Assembly: GCA_037447655.1 (NCBI GenBank)
Contig: JBBHKE010000234.1
Span: 1-18,868 of the forward strand
Reading direction: 5' to 3'
Source: Zygnema cylindricum
Lineage: Eukaryota > Streptophyta > Zygnematophyceae > Zygnematales > Zygnemataceae
Length of the DNA stretch: 18,868 nucleotides
The notes under the pieces were generated by a model. It was not told the origin of the DNA, did no database searches, and saw only the letters and a list, made by a program, of their open reading frames with translations. Of the stretch, positions 8,084 to 15,080 are shown piece after piece (the stretch's first letter is position 1; every line of letters starts with the position of its first letter). Both the position numbers and the translations under genes were made by a program.

Positions 8084-8842
8084 GTACTAACAAAATTTGC
8101 TATGTTGGATTCTAAGCCGGTTTTGACACCACTAGATTCCTACCTTCAATATCGCAAATTTGAGGAGGAAACTATCCACGTGCCCTATCGTGAAGCCGTT
8201 GGAAGTTTAATGTATTTAAGTGTGGCCACGCGACCAGATATTTCAGCCGCAGTTTTTGTCGTGAGCCGATTTTGTCAGGCTTCTAAAAAGATTCATTGGG
8301 AGGCCGTGAAGAGGATATTTCGTTACCTTGCAGGTACAATCGAGATTGGTTTATTGTTCGGATCTGGACGGACATCTTTGGAGTGCGTGGGATATTGTGA
8401 CGCAGATTGGGGTGGAGATTTTGACACAGGAAAGTCAACGTCTGGATATGCTTTTGTTTTTGGCGGCGCGGCAGTTTCTTGGAGTTCGCGACTCCAACCA
8501 ACTGTTGCTTTAAGTTCAACCGAAGCAGAATACATGGCGGCGTGTCACACATCTAAGGCGTCGATTTGGATCAAGGAACTACTTGGCGAATTGGGGATTT
8601 CAATAGGCTGTATGAAAACATTTTCTGATAGCATGAGTTCGATGGCATTGGTGAAGAATCTTATCTTTCACAAAAGAACAAAACATATTAGGATTCAGTG
8701 GCACTTCGTATGCGATTTGGTCACCACAAAGGAAATTGAATTTTTGTACGTTTCGACATTGGAGGAAGCCGCGGATATGCTGACGAAAGCCGCGAGTCAT
8801 GATGTACTTTTGAGGGGAAGACCTAAATTAGGGTTGGTGTAA
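8084..8842 (+). pseudogene. Connection and RNase H domain, C terminus of Pol
   Basis: Continues the same phase after TAA 8081-8083. It begins with the conserved SKPVLTPLD and YREAVGSLMYLSVATRPD motifs of copia Pol. RNase H motifs follow: YCDADWGGD (Asp at 8399-8401), SSTEAEYMA near 8516, and the third Asp at 8627-8629 in FSDSMSSMALVKN. The late motif usually written HID before the final helix reads HIRIQWHF here, so one conserved acid is replaced by Arg. This may be another lesion. The frame ends at TAA 8840-8842, 24 bp before the right LTR. RNase H removes the RNA strand during cDNA synthesis and leaves the polypurine primer. Confidence 0.93.
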
Positions 8843-8855
8843 TGATTACAACTTT

Positions 8856-8865
8856 GAGAGGGGGA
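8856..8865 (+). promoter_or_regulatory. Polypurine tract for plus-strand priming
   Basis: GAGAGGGGGA sits one base before the right LTR. Purine tracts directly upstream of the 3' LTR resist RNase H and prime plus-strand cDNA. It is intact and at the expected place. Confidence 0.93.
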
Positions 8866-8866
8866 T

Positions 8867-9374
8867 TGTTAGATTCAATGTTGTAATCGGCTGTCGTGGC
8901 ATGTTGCGAGACCGTATTATTTGTCGTTTTGTCTTTGTGGGTGGTTTGGCGTCATTATGTGTTTTAGATCGTTTCGTAGATTCTTGGTCTCGCGTAGATT
9001 CGGTTTTGCGACGACCAGGTTCAATTGTCGTTTGTTATTTACGGGTTTGTTTGGGTTGTACGTTTAGGTACATATTTTCGTTGTACTTTAGGTTTATGTT
9101 GTTTCGCGTATGGACGCGATTTGATTTGTAGGCGCTCAGTGCGCACTTTATAGTTTGGTTTGTTTTGGTTGTTTGGTTGTGTAACGTTACATTTTCAGTA
9201 CTATATTCTGCAGCTTAGTGGGAGGGAAAACTTAATCTTTTATGGGAGAAAATGTCCGTGAAATATATTGGCTTTCGTGGACAGCTTTCTCTTGTCTGAA
9301 TGTTTTTTTTTTTGAATGTTGGCGAATGCTTCCGCTGTAATCTTGCACTCTGATTTTTGTGTAAGATCCTATCA
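8867..9374 (+). repeat. 3' LTR of the copia element (508 bp)
   Basis: It begins TGTTAGATTC and ends GATCCTATCA, colinear with the left LTR at a constant offset of 5,477. It differs by 11 substitutions (5 transitions, 6 transversions) and no indels. The cluster of four differences is at 8905, 8908, 8909 and 8911. A T-run at 9303-9313 has lost the single A seen in the left copy. The frame at 8901-9131 is a translation of LTR sequence and is not a gene. Confidence 0.97.
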
Positions 9375-9379
9375 TATAC
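9375..9379. repeat. Right target-site duplication of the copia element (TATAC)
   Basis: It directly follows the right LTR and matches the left copy TACAC at four of five bases. The bounds of the element rest mainly on the TG...CA LTR ends, with this as support. Confidence 0.75.
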
Positions 9380-9499
9380 ATAGTCCACAATGTTGTAACT
9401 TGTGGTGTTGCCTATAGTGCCGAATTTTAGGCGATATTCAGTACGGACTTTTGGTACGGATCGAGTGATCAAAGCCGAACCTGAATCCGCCACTACAAT

Positions 9500-9507
9500 C
9501 CAAGTAC
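9500..9507. repeat. Left 8-bp target-site duplication of the hAT element
   Basis: CCAAGTAC directly precedes the terminal inverted repeat at 9508. The identical octamer directly follows the other terminus at 11465-11472. An 8-bp duplication is characteristic of the hAT superfamily. Confidence 0.93.
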
Positions 9508-9520
9508 TAGTGTTGTGTAT
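9508..9520 (+). repeat. Left terminal inverted repeat of the hAT element
   Basis: TAGTGTTGTGTAT, followed by CGG, so that TATCGG overlaps the inner end. It is a perfect reverse complement of 11452-11464. Confidence 0.92.
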
Positions 9521-9873
9521 CGGTTAAAAATTTATCGCGATAACACTGTTACCAATAGCTATCTATTATCGAAAGGTCAGAGGTCCCGATACATCGGTCA
9601 GAGACCAACAAATTCCATATCAAGGATAACTTTTAAAAAACATAGTATGCATACAACAATACTATATAAAACATACTGTATTATAATATTTATTGTATAT
9701 AGCGTGGTATGCTGTATAATCTATCTATTCCTTACCTGTTAATTAAAATCTATTACGGACAACGCAGCACATAAAAGTCAATAAATTTAAAACAATACTT
9801 TATAGTTCTAAAACTATAGTCTTGAAACGAACAAATTAAATTACATTGTAAAATTTTAAATCAAAATTTTTCG

Positions 9874-9897
9874 AACCCTAAAAACCCTAAAAAAACC
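9874..9897. repeat. Two telomere-like CCCTAAA words in near tandem
   Basis: AACCCTAAAAACCCTAAA followed by AAAAACC. Two CCCTAAA heptamers are separated by two A, inside the hAT element. This resembles a plant telo-box, known from promoters of growth-related genes, or simply a short interstitial telomeric relic. It is too short to be a telomere. Confidence 0.5.
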
Positions 9898-10189
9898 TTT
9901 CGTACAAACAAACACATCAAACGAGTACATTTGTCAGACTGTCGCCATTTACTGCAGCCTCCTACCACCATCTTTCGTCCTTTTGAAGATGCAGGGGCAC
10001 TTATTTGAGGAAATATGAAAGTAAAAATATGTATTTATTCATTGTGATGAATTATCTGTAAAATTCAGGATCGTTGTACTCAAACAAACCGGATAGAAAT
10101 ATATGCACAGCGAAAGCTTAACACAAACAGTCTCACAATCTCACAACAAAGTACATCAACTAAATATACATTTATTTAGCTGAAGGTTT

Positions 10190-10330
10190 TTCCTTTTCCT
10201 TTACAAAACTCTCATTCTTACTCTCACTCTTCTCACTCACTCACATCTTCTCACTCACTCACTTACTGTCACTTCTCCACTTACTCTAACTTACGTTTTC
10301 CTCACACTCAATCTCACTTAGCTCTGATGC
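10190..10330. repeat. Pyrimidine-rich CTCA/CACT low-complexity tract
   Basis: The + strand is almost G-free and repeats CTCACTCACT and TCTCACTC, with interruptions. It lies inside the hAT element and has no coding potential. Confidence 0.75.
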
Positions 10331-11271
10331 ATCACTTTTTCAGACGCAAGATGCATCTCCTACTACAGACGCATAATAATCCTAGACTGAGACTCCTCCT
10401 TAAATAAAAACACAAGACTACACTACACGACTTCACAACTTTCTCCTCACGCCAGTGACTCCACTAACTACACGCAAACCCACTCACACGCATTAGAACC
10501 TTCACCGCCGAAACAGAAGTGACGCCGAACTTAAACGTGCGCTGGAATTCAAACCGTACCACGGTACTACGCACTAAATAACTTACCAACCGTACAGTAC
10601 CAAATGACACGAAATTTCGCCAACACTGAAACTAACAAGACGTAACAAATACTGCCGACGCAAACTGAACACATATTAAACTAGGAACGAATGAAAACAC
10701 AAACTAAACGAAATTGTGAATCCGGTTGATCCGCTAATTCACCCAATAACCTAACATTATCAAGAAAGAAGGCAACATTGTAGGAGGAGAGGAGGATAGA
10801 AGACAGATCTTTTAAGTCTTGGAATTTTAAAACATTGACAATGTGGTAATTGGATTTTGAGAAATCTGACATTGAATGTTTCTGGAGATTGATAATTGAT
10901 AGGTTAAGAATTTTACAATTTTAAATTTAGAATTTTGAATAGCTCATAATCGTCCAAATTTCAACTTATGTATTTATTTTGTCCGACCTTATTGTGGATC
11001 GATTCTAAAATGGACTGAAAATGCATTAAAAAAAAAACCAATTTAGACAAGCAATCGAAGTGATATGAGGGATTAACTAGCTTTGCAAAAAATAATAACA
11101 GTCAAAAGGACATTCTGGACGGTGTATGGGAGGGTGTAAAATCAAGTAAAACCCCCTTACATTAGAAATAATGAAGGAATTATCGCGATTTCTTACCAAA
11201 ATCGGGGGGAAGGGGGTACGCGGCGCGTCCGGGGGAATAGCACGTACAGTTGAGTGTACTAGCCATACATT

Positions 11272-11359
11272 TATCTGTACGGTCCGTACAGATATCGCCG
11301 ATAGTTATGGATGTGAGTGTCATCGCCGATAATAATCGATAAATATCGGTTATTTATCG
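11272..11359. repeat. Palindrome-rich right subterminal region of the hAT element
   Basis: Two hairpin-capable inverted repeats occur here. The arms TATCTGTACGG (11272-11282) and CCGTACAGATA (11284-11294) are 11 bp, perfect, around one T. The arms CGATAAATA (11337-11345) and TATTTATCG (11351-11359) are 9 bp around a 5-base loop. CCGATA/TATCGG words continue to 11440. Odd-centred palindromes next to hAT ends are plausible dimer-binding sites for a transposase, which is inference. Confidence 0.8.
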
Positions 11360-11451
11360 GGGATAACACCGATAACGATACATCGTACCAATATATCGAT
11401 TATCGCCTACCCAAAAAATGGCTCATATCGGTTATCACCAAATCCTTACTA

Positions 11452-11464
11452 ATACACAACACTA
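11452..11464 (-). repeat. Right terminal inverted repeat of the hAT element
   Basis: ATACACAACACTA, a perfect reverse complement of the left terminus at 9508-9520. It is followed at once by the duplication octamer. Confidence 0.92.
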
Positions 11465-11472
11465 CCAAGTAC
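11465..11472. repeat. Right 8-bp target-site duplication of the hAT element
   Basis: CCAAGTAC, identical to 9500-9507. No decay between the two copies argues for a fairly recent insertion. Confidence 0.93.
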
Positions 11473-11934
11473 AGTACACTCTGAATCGCTATCAGCGTTA
11501 ATGTTATTTTCGCCAGGTAAAATGTCTCTTTTCCTACATCCATGTCGGATTCTGAATCTGATGGTTGCTATCGAAAGGTAAGATTCTAGTCTTCCAATTG
11601 GCGGTCTCCATGTGAAAATCGGACAATTGTGTACGGTGAAAAAATGTATTAAGTGGCGAAAAAAACATTAACAATGATAGCGGTACACGCTATATTGAGC
11701 AGTCCGCACTAAGTAAACCGTACAAAGGACAAAGAGTACAAAAAGCAAACCGCACAAAAGACTGTCAAGAAGGTGAAACGTTTTCGTACTTGAAATAAAG
11801 AGACAAAAACGTTGTTCCACTCTCAGATGTGAAAGTCACAATCGATTTGAATTGAATAACTACAATTACTAAAACTGCCACGTGGAGCTCATTACCAAGC
11901 TTTTGCGTTCTAATGACGCCGTTAGTTTTTAGCC
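11473..11934. other. Intergenic stretch with weak exon and promoter-like signals
   Basis: No ORF of note. A 12-codon segment starting ATG 11542 (MSDSESDGCYRK) ends exactly at AAG|GTAAGA (donor GT at 11578), which could be a first coding exon, but nothing downstream confirms it. A G-box CACGTG sits at 11879-11884 within GCCACGTGGA, 51 bp before the ATG of the next ORF. GTAC words are frequent, as elsewhere in the window. Confidence 0.3.
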
Positions 11935-12540
11935 ATGGCTATTAACATTATTACCATGACATTTTTGATCTTAGTGTGCCACGTGGCACTTTTAATGGGA
12001 AGCTACACGAGAACTATGGCGAAAAACAGTAAGTTTTCCTCTCCTTCCACTTTTATTTCTCCACATTTTAGTTGCACAGTCGATGTATTAGAACGTGCAA
12101 AAGGTGGCTCTAATTTGCCAATGCGCATTTCCTCTAATGTAGAAATGGTTTTGCATTTCACTTCATCGGTTGATACCCGTACACTTGTGATCAGTAGCAC
12201 ATGGACTGACAATCCAATCGTTTGTAGTTGGCTCGGATTCGACAATGCGCGTTTTGTCCGTACTGGCAAATGCACGTTTTTTGTTTTGTCCATACTTGCG
12301 AATGCTCGTTTCGCCACTACGGCCCTACGGCTGAATGCTCGTTTCGTCCGTACGGCCGTACGGCTGAATGCTCGTTTTGTCTGTACGGCCGTACGGCTGC
12401 TGCAGAGGCGTTTCTGGACTGCGGTCGAGAAGAAGGAGAGCTTTTCCGGCATCCAATGCTACCCAAGAGAACCAACGGAGTGGGGCTGGGTTTACATACC
12501 CTTTACTTGCGACGACTCCGGACGTGTAATTTCAATGTGA
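11935..12540 (+). CDS. Doubtful 201-codon ORF with signal-peptide-like start and in-frame tandem repeats
   Basis: The ATG is in strong context (GCCATGGCT). Residues 1-25 are hydrophobic like a signal peptide or anchor (MTFLILVCHVALLMGS). Residues about 65-101 (EMVLHFTSSVDTR, then STWTDNPIVCSWLGF) resemble the N-terminal cap of plant leucine-rich-repeat receptors (LRRNT_2, pattern W...C.W.G), a weak match by eye. Residues 102-155 are encoded by 28-33-bp tandem repeats, giving NARFVRT-like units of 11 residues. Because 33 is a multiple of three, such a repeat stays open in several frames, so length is poor evidence. The tail reads FTCDDSGRVISM. A possible donor GTAAGT lies at 12029. It may be a broken LRR gene fragment or chance. 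No leucine-rich repeats or kinase follow. Confidence 0.25.
   Translation: MAINIITMTFLILVCHVALLMGSYTRTMAKNSKFSSPSTFISPHFSCTVDVLERAKGGSNLPMRISSNVEMVLHFTSSVDTRTLVISSTWTDNPIVCSWLGFDNARFVRTGKCTFFVLSILANARFATTALRLNARFVRTAVRLNARFVCTAVRLLQRRFWTAVEKKESFSGIQCYPREPTEWGWVYIPFTCDDSGRVISM
11976..11989. promoter_or_regulatory. 14-bp palindromic G-box
   Basis: GTGCCACGTGGCAC is a perfect palindrome centred on CACGTG, an ideal bZIP/bHLH site. It lies 41 bp inside the doubtful ORF starting at 11935, about 95 bp from a second G-box at 11879-11884. The pairing could mark a regulatory region, in which case the ORF would not be coding here. Confidence 0.4.
12241..12398. repeat. 33-bp tandem repeat with CCGTACGG palindromes
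   Basis: Three units of exactly 33 bp are at 12300-12332, 12333-12365 and 12366-12398. Each starts GAATGCTCGTTT and ends TACGGCT. Two more degenerate, shorter units precede them (12241-12299). The middle unit contains a perfect 16-bp palindrome, CCGTACGGCCGTACGG (12348-12363). The third keeps GTACGGCCGTAC (12383-12394). The same CGTACGG word is frequent in the minisatellite at the left edge of the window. Confidence 0.9.
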
Positions 12541-12860
12541 GTGATAATCTTTGCGTGCATCTCTTCAATGTGGCAAAACTTTTCCCTCCTTTCCCCTCCC
12601 TCTCCCTCCCTCCTCCCACCTCGCCCCTCTCTGTATTTTTCATTGAATTTCGCACAAAAATTTGGTTCATTATGGGGATGAATGTACCCTTTACGTGCGA
12701 TGATTTCCTCCCCCTTCCCTCTCGTTCTCTCCCCACCCCTCTCTCTTTCTCTTTTTTTTTCTCCCTCTTTCTGTCTCTCTTTCTATATATATATGTTCGC
12801 GTTATTTTCGCACTAAAATTTTGGTTTTTATTAGGTGCGCCCTTTATTGCGATGGGAATT
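12485..12860. repeat. Three degenerate ~150-190-bp repeats with pyrimidine tracts
   Basis: The word CCCTTTAC, followed by T/G-rich TTGCGACGA or GTGCGATGA, starts at 12499 and 12687, and as CCCTTTAT at 12840. It is preceded in the second and third by TTTCGCAC.AAAATTTTGG (12648 and 12806, 158 bp apart). Between copies lie CT-rich tracts (12583-12640, 12708-12785), the second ending in a TA microsatellite. The overlapping frames open here (for example 12228-12863) translate this low-complexity DNA and are not genes. Confidence 0.6.
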
Positions 12861-13060
12861 TAAAAGAGGGGAGAGGTAAGAGGATTTTTAGGGGAAGAGG
12901 TTTTTTTTTGGGTGGTGGTGGGGAAAGAGATTTTTCTCCTCCCCACCTCCTCTCCTCTCCCTCTCTCACCTCCTCTTCCCCCTCTAAACACACCACACGC
13001 AAGGGAAGCATTTGGGGATGGGGCGGGAAAAGGTGGGAGGTGAGATAGGGAGGGAGGCCG
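12860..13060. repeat. Alternating purine and pyrimidine tracts
   Basis: A G/A-rich block (12860-12930) is followed by a C/T-rich block (12931-12987) and another G-rich block (13010-13060). The inner edges form an imperfect hairpin: GGTGGGGA at 12917-12924 pairs with TCCCCACC at 12940-12947. Mirror and inverted purine tracts of this kind can form triplex or hairpin DNA. No coding content is credible here on either strand. Confidence 0.65.
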
Positions 13061-13617
13061 ATATTTATGGAGGGGTTGACGATGTAAAGATCGATAAAAA
13101 ATAAATAATACATAAGATAAGAAGAAGAGTATTAGGCATGAGAAGCATATAAAGCATCACCACAAAAGAAGATAACTTCGACCAAAGTCTATAATATTCA
13201 AACGAAAGGTTTTTCTTCCTTAATGCAGTGGTCTTCACTTCATCAATCACTACGTATCATTCTCATTGTCTAAATCTTTCTTAGCAAAACTTATTGAGAT
13301 CTACATCGTCCATCTTTATTACAGTTAAACATATTTTGAGATGTGAATTCTCTCTCTCTCTCTCTCTCTCAATCTCTGGTGGACTGTTGGATTTTTTTTT
13401 TGATGAAAACAATCGAAAGGTAATGGTCTTACCTTTTCACAGTCACGTCACGATTGAAAATCGTAATAGCATGTGATGAGATAAAAAGCTTTGACTGCCC
13501 AAAAAATGTTTAATTTTAATAACAATGGGCGGTGTAGGCGTCTAATTCAAAGGTATACAAAAGGTATACGACACATAAACCTTCCTTAACAACAACTGGA
13601 AGCAAGACCAAAGCTAC
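13061..13617. other. Intergenic AT-rich stretch with a TC microsatellite
   Basis: No gene recognised. (TC)11 lies at 13349-13370. The AT-rich remainder has only frames of about 60 codons without domain features. Confidence 0.5.
13349..13370. repeat. (TC)11 dinucleotide microsatellite
   Basis: Twenty-two uninterrupted bases of TC, followed by AATCTCTGG. A likely length-variable locus. Confidence 0.97.
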
Positions 13618-14006
13618 AAGTGTTGTTTATCGGATAATTTTTTATTGCAATAAGTTTGATAACCGATACTATCGGTTATAGAGCAGTGAGGGGTTGCTAT
13701 ATAGCGCTCCAAGAACAACAACTACAGAATTGTGGTAAAGAAAAAAAGTCCCAAATGAGTATAAAGTTGTCGAGACCAGGGTGGGCGGGTGGCTTTTGAG
13801 CAATTTTTCACTATCCATTCCGCACCGCACTACATAATTATTGTGATAGTTATCTATTCAAATTTTATCAGTAATTATTAGCTATATACCGGCAATACAT
13901 AGGGATTATTCCCTTACCTGTATATCTAGCTAATGTATCGATTATCGGTAGGTCAAGAAAAGGCACCAATCCATTGTCGGTAAAAGGGTGAGGATGCACA
14001 ACACTA
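13618..14006. mobile_element. Candidate hAT-like miniature element (389 bp), related to the 9.5-kb element
   Basis: The left end reads AAGTGTTGTTTATCGG (14 of 16 bases as in the larger hAT element). The right end is ATGCACAACACTA, which matches 12 of 13 bases of that element's right terminus. TATCGG/CCGATA words lie just inside both ends: 13629, a 21-bp odd-centred palindrome at 13659-13679, and a TCGATTATCGG near 13936. No 8-bp duplication is found: the flanks AAAGCTAC and GATTCTAT differ. So this may be an old copy, a chimera of two insertions, or one right end plus a chance left end. Confidence 0.5.
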
Positions 14007-14300
14007 GATTCTATATTGCACAAAAAATTAGGACCAGACCGGACCGATAATAGGGCTGCTTGATCGAAAGAACATAGAATCAAAATAATAAATTCCACCG
14101 TGAACCGGGTACGACCGTAGGTAAAAATGAAACAGCGCCAACATCGAAGCGTCCGATTCTATGATGCCATCCAACAGACAACAATGGAAGCCGGGTGCAA
14201 AAATCCTTATCATACATATGGAGAGGGAGCGGGGATCGGACGGAGCTGGAGGGAGGGGGTCGGGAATTGTGTAAAAGCATGAAGTAACTGGTTTGTAGTC
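14007..14300. other. Intergenic stretch, nothing recognised
   Basis: Minus-strand frames of 66 to 94 codons cross this region, but their translations show no domain, signal peptide or consistent composition. G-rich words appear from 14220 onward. Confidence 0.4.
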
Positions 14301-14560
14301 CACTTTTGGCATATAAAAGAGTGGAGGGGGGTTTGTTTTGTGGAATTATGAAGGGGGTTGTTGGGGGGTTTGTTACATGTTTTATAACAATTAGAAGGCT
14401 GAGTGGTGAGGAGGGGATGAATGGTGAGGGAGGTGGGGGAGGAGGGAGGAGAATAAAAGGATCTTGTTTAATGACCTATCCGGGTGGGTAGTGCAGATCT
14501 TTGTATATAGAAATCAAGGAAAAAGTTGTGGGGGAACCATTGGGGGGGAGCATATCCCCC
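14301..14560. other. G-rich + strand region with quadruplex potential
   Basis: Long G runs cluster here. G-runs of three or more at 14413-14416, 14428-14430, 14435-14439 and 14444-14446 are separated by loops of 11, 4 and 4 bases and could fold into a G-quadruplex with one long loop. GGGGG at 14544-14548 and CCCCC at 14556-14560 form a small inverted repeat. The 61-codon frame at 14306-14491 is glycine-rich only because of the G runs. Confidence 0.45.
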
Positions 14561-14989
14561 GAGATTGGGAACCTCACAATATTACAATACTTGTGAGTGA
14601 GCTATGGGAGGGAGGATGCATCTTCCACTCTAAAAAATAAACATAACAAGATGTGTCCATGCACGATTATTGGGAAAAAAAATATAATTTTTTTTGTCTT
14701 ACATTTTTGTTGGAGAAGTAGACTTAGGATTTTAAAATTTAATGTCGGTTAACTATTGTAATGATGTCGTTTTGCGTCCTCAAATGCCTTCTTCGATGTG
14801 AATGGGAAAAATCAAACATTTCGTGTCATTGTATAAGATAACCAAAGTATTTGTGGACAAATATTCATATGATTTTCAAAACTATGGATGAAGTTATAGT
14901 TTTTAAAATTTACAATGCAAACGACTAGGAAGAATGAAGATACGATAACGATACACAAAGATATTTGTGGATAAGGTGGACACGGAGAC
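14561..14989. other. AT-rich spacer, nothing recognised
   Basis: No ORF, RNA gene or tandem repeat that I can support. It separates the G-rich region from the purine tract that leads into the satellite. Confidence 0.4.
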
Positions 14990-15068
14990 GGGGGGGGAGA
15001 GGGAGAAAGAGGGGGAGAAGGGAAGAGGAGAAAATGTGGAAAGGGGGTAGGGAGAGAGGGAGAGAGAG
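14990..15068. repeat. Polypurine (GA) tract leading into the satellite
   Basis: It starts with eight G, then GA-rich DNA with very few pyrimidines. Two minus-strand frames over it read as proline/serine-rich low-complexity sequence and are not genes. It may be a boundary element or a degenerate edge of the satellite. Confidence 0.8.
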
Positions 15069-15080
15069 CGGAGTACAGAC

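Larger units (their letters stand above)
3957..8842 (+). pseudogene. gag-pol: Broken gag-pol polyprotein of the copia element
   Basis: A single ancestral frame can be followed from ATG 3957 to TAA 8840-8842, about 1,625 residues once the extra 8 bp are discounted. That is longer than the usual 1,300-1,450 for copia polyproteins. Breaks are: TAG at 4473-4475, at a Gag position where the family normally has Trp (a TGG-to-TAG change would explain it); an 8-bp tandem duplication at 5799-5814 that shifts the frame between protease and integrase; TAG at 7286-7288 in the linker before reverse transcriptase; and TAA at 8081-8083 between reverse transcriptase and RNase H. All catalytic motifs remain legible, which fits recent decay. 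The ATG lies 45 bp after the PBS. The frame is also open upstream of it to 3912, but without an ATG. Confidence 0.95.
3390..9374 (+). mobile_element. Complete but inactivated Ty1/copia LTR retrotransposon (5,985 bp)
   Basis: Two LTRs of exactly 508 bp bound a 4,969-bp interior. In order it holds a PBS for initiator tRNA-Met, Gag with zinc knuckles, aspartic protease, integrase, reverse transcriptase, RNase H and a polypurine tract. Integrase before reverse transcriptase is diagnostic for Ty1/copia (as against Ty3/gypsy). The LTRs differ at 11 of 508 positions, so insertion is fairly recent: divergence of about 0.022, to be divided by twice the host's neutral rate, which is unknown here. The single gag-pol frame carries three stops and one frameshift, so the copy is not autonomous, although its cis signals (LTRs, PBS, PPT) look usable by proteins from an intact relative. 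Orientation is + strand. Confidence 0.98.
9508..11464. mobile_element. Non-autonomous hAT-type DNA transposon (1,957 bp)
   Basis: The termini are perfect 13-bp inverted repeats, TAGTGTTGTGTAT at 9508-9520 and its complement at 11452-11464. They are flanked by a perfect 8-bp duplication, CCAAGTAC. The TIR start TAGTG fits the hAT consensus YARNG. Both subterminal regions are rich in TATCGG/CCGATA and TCGATA words, as expected of transposase-binding subterminal repeats. No frame inside exceeds about 75 codons and none shows BED finger, hAT catalytic or C-terminal dimerisation motifs, so it must be mobilised in trans if at all. The interior includes a pyrimidine-rich CTCA stretch (10190-10330) and two telomere-like words (9874-9897). 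A 63-codon minus-strand frame at 10681-10872 is not recognisable. The element lies 125 bp right of the copia duplication, not nested in it. Confidence 0.9.

Noticed and set aside
9874-9897. Telomere or interstitial telomeric array
   Set aside because: Only two CCCTAAA heptamers, not in exact tandem.
10681-10872. 63-codon minus-strand ORF inside the hAT element as a transposase remnant
   Set aside because: No hAT motif is recognisable and the frame is too short to judge.
12228-12863. 211-codon ORF overlapping the 201-codon one
   Set aside because: It reads through the 33-bp repeat and CT tracts; its Pro/Ser/Leu/Phe-rich translation reflects base composition.
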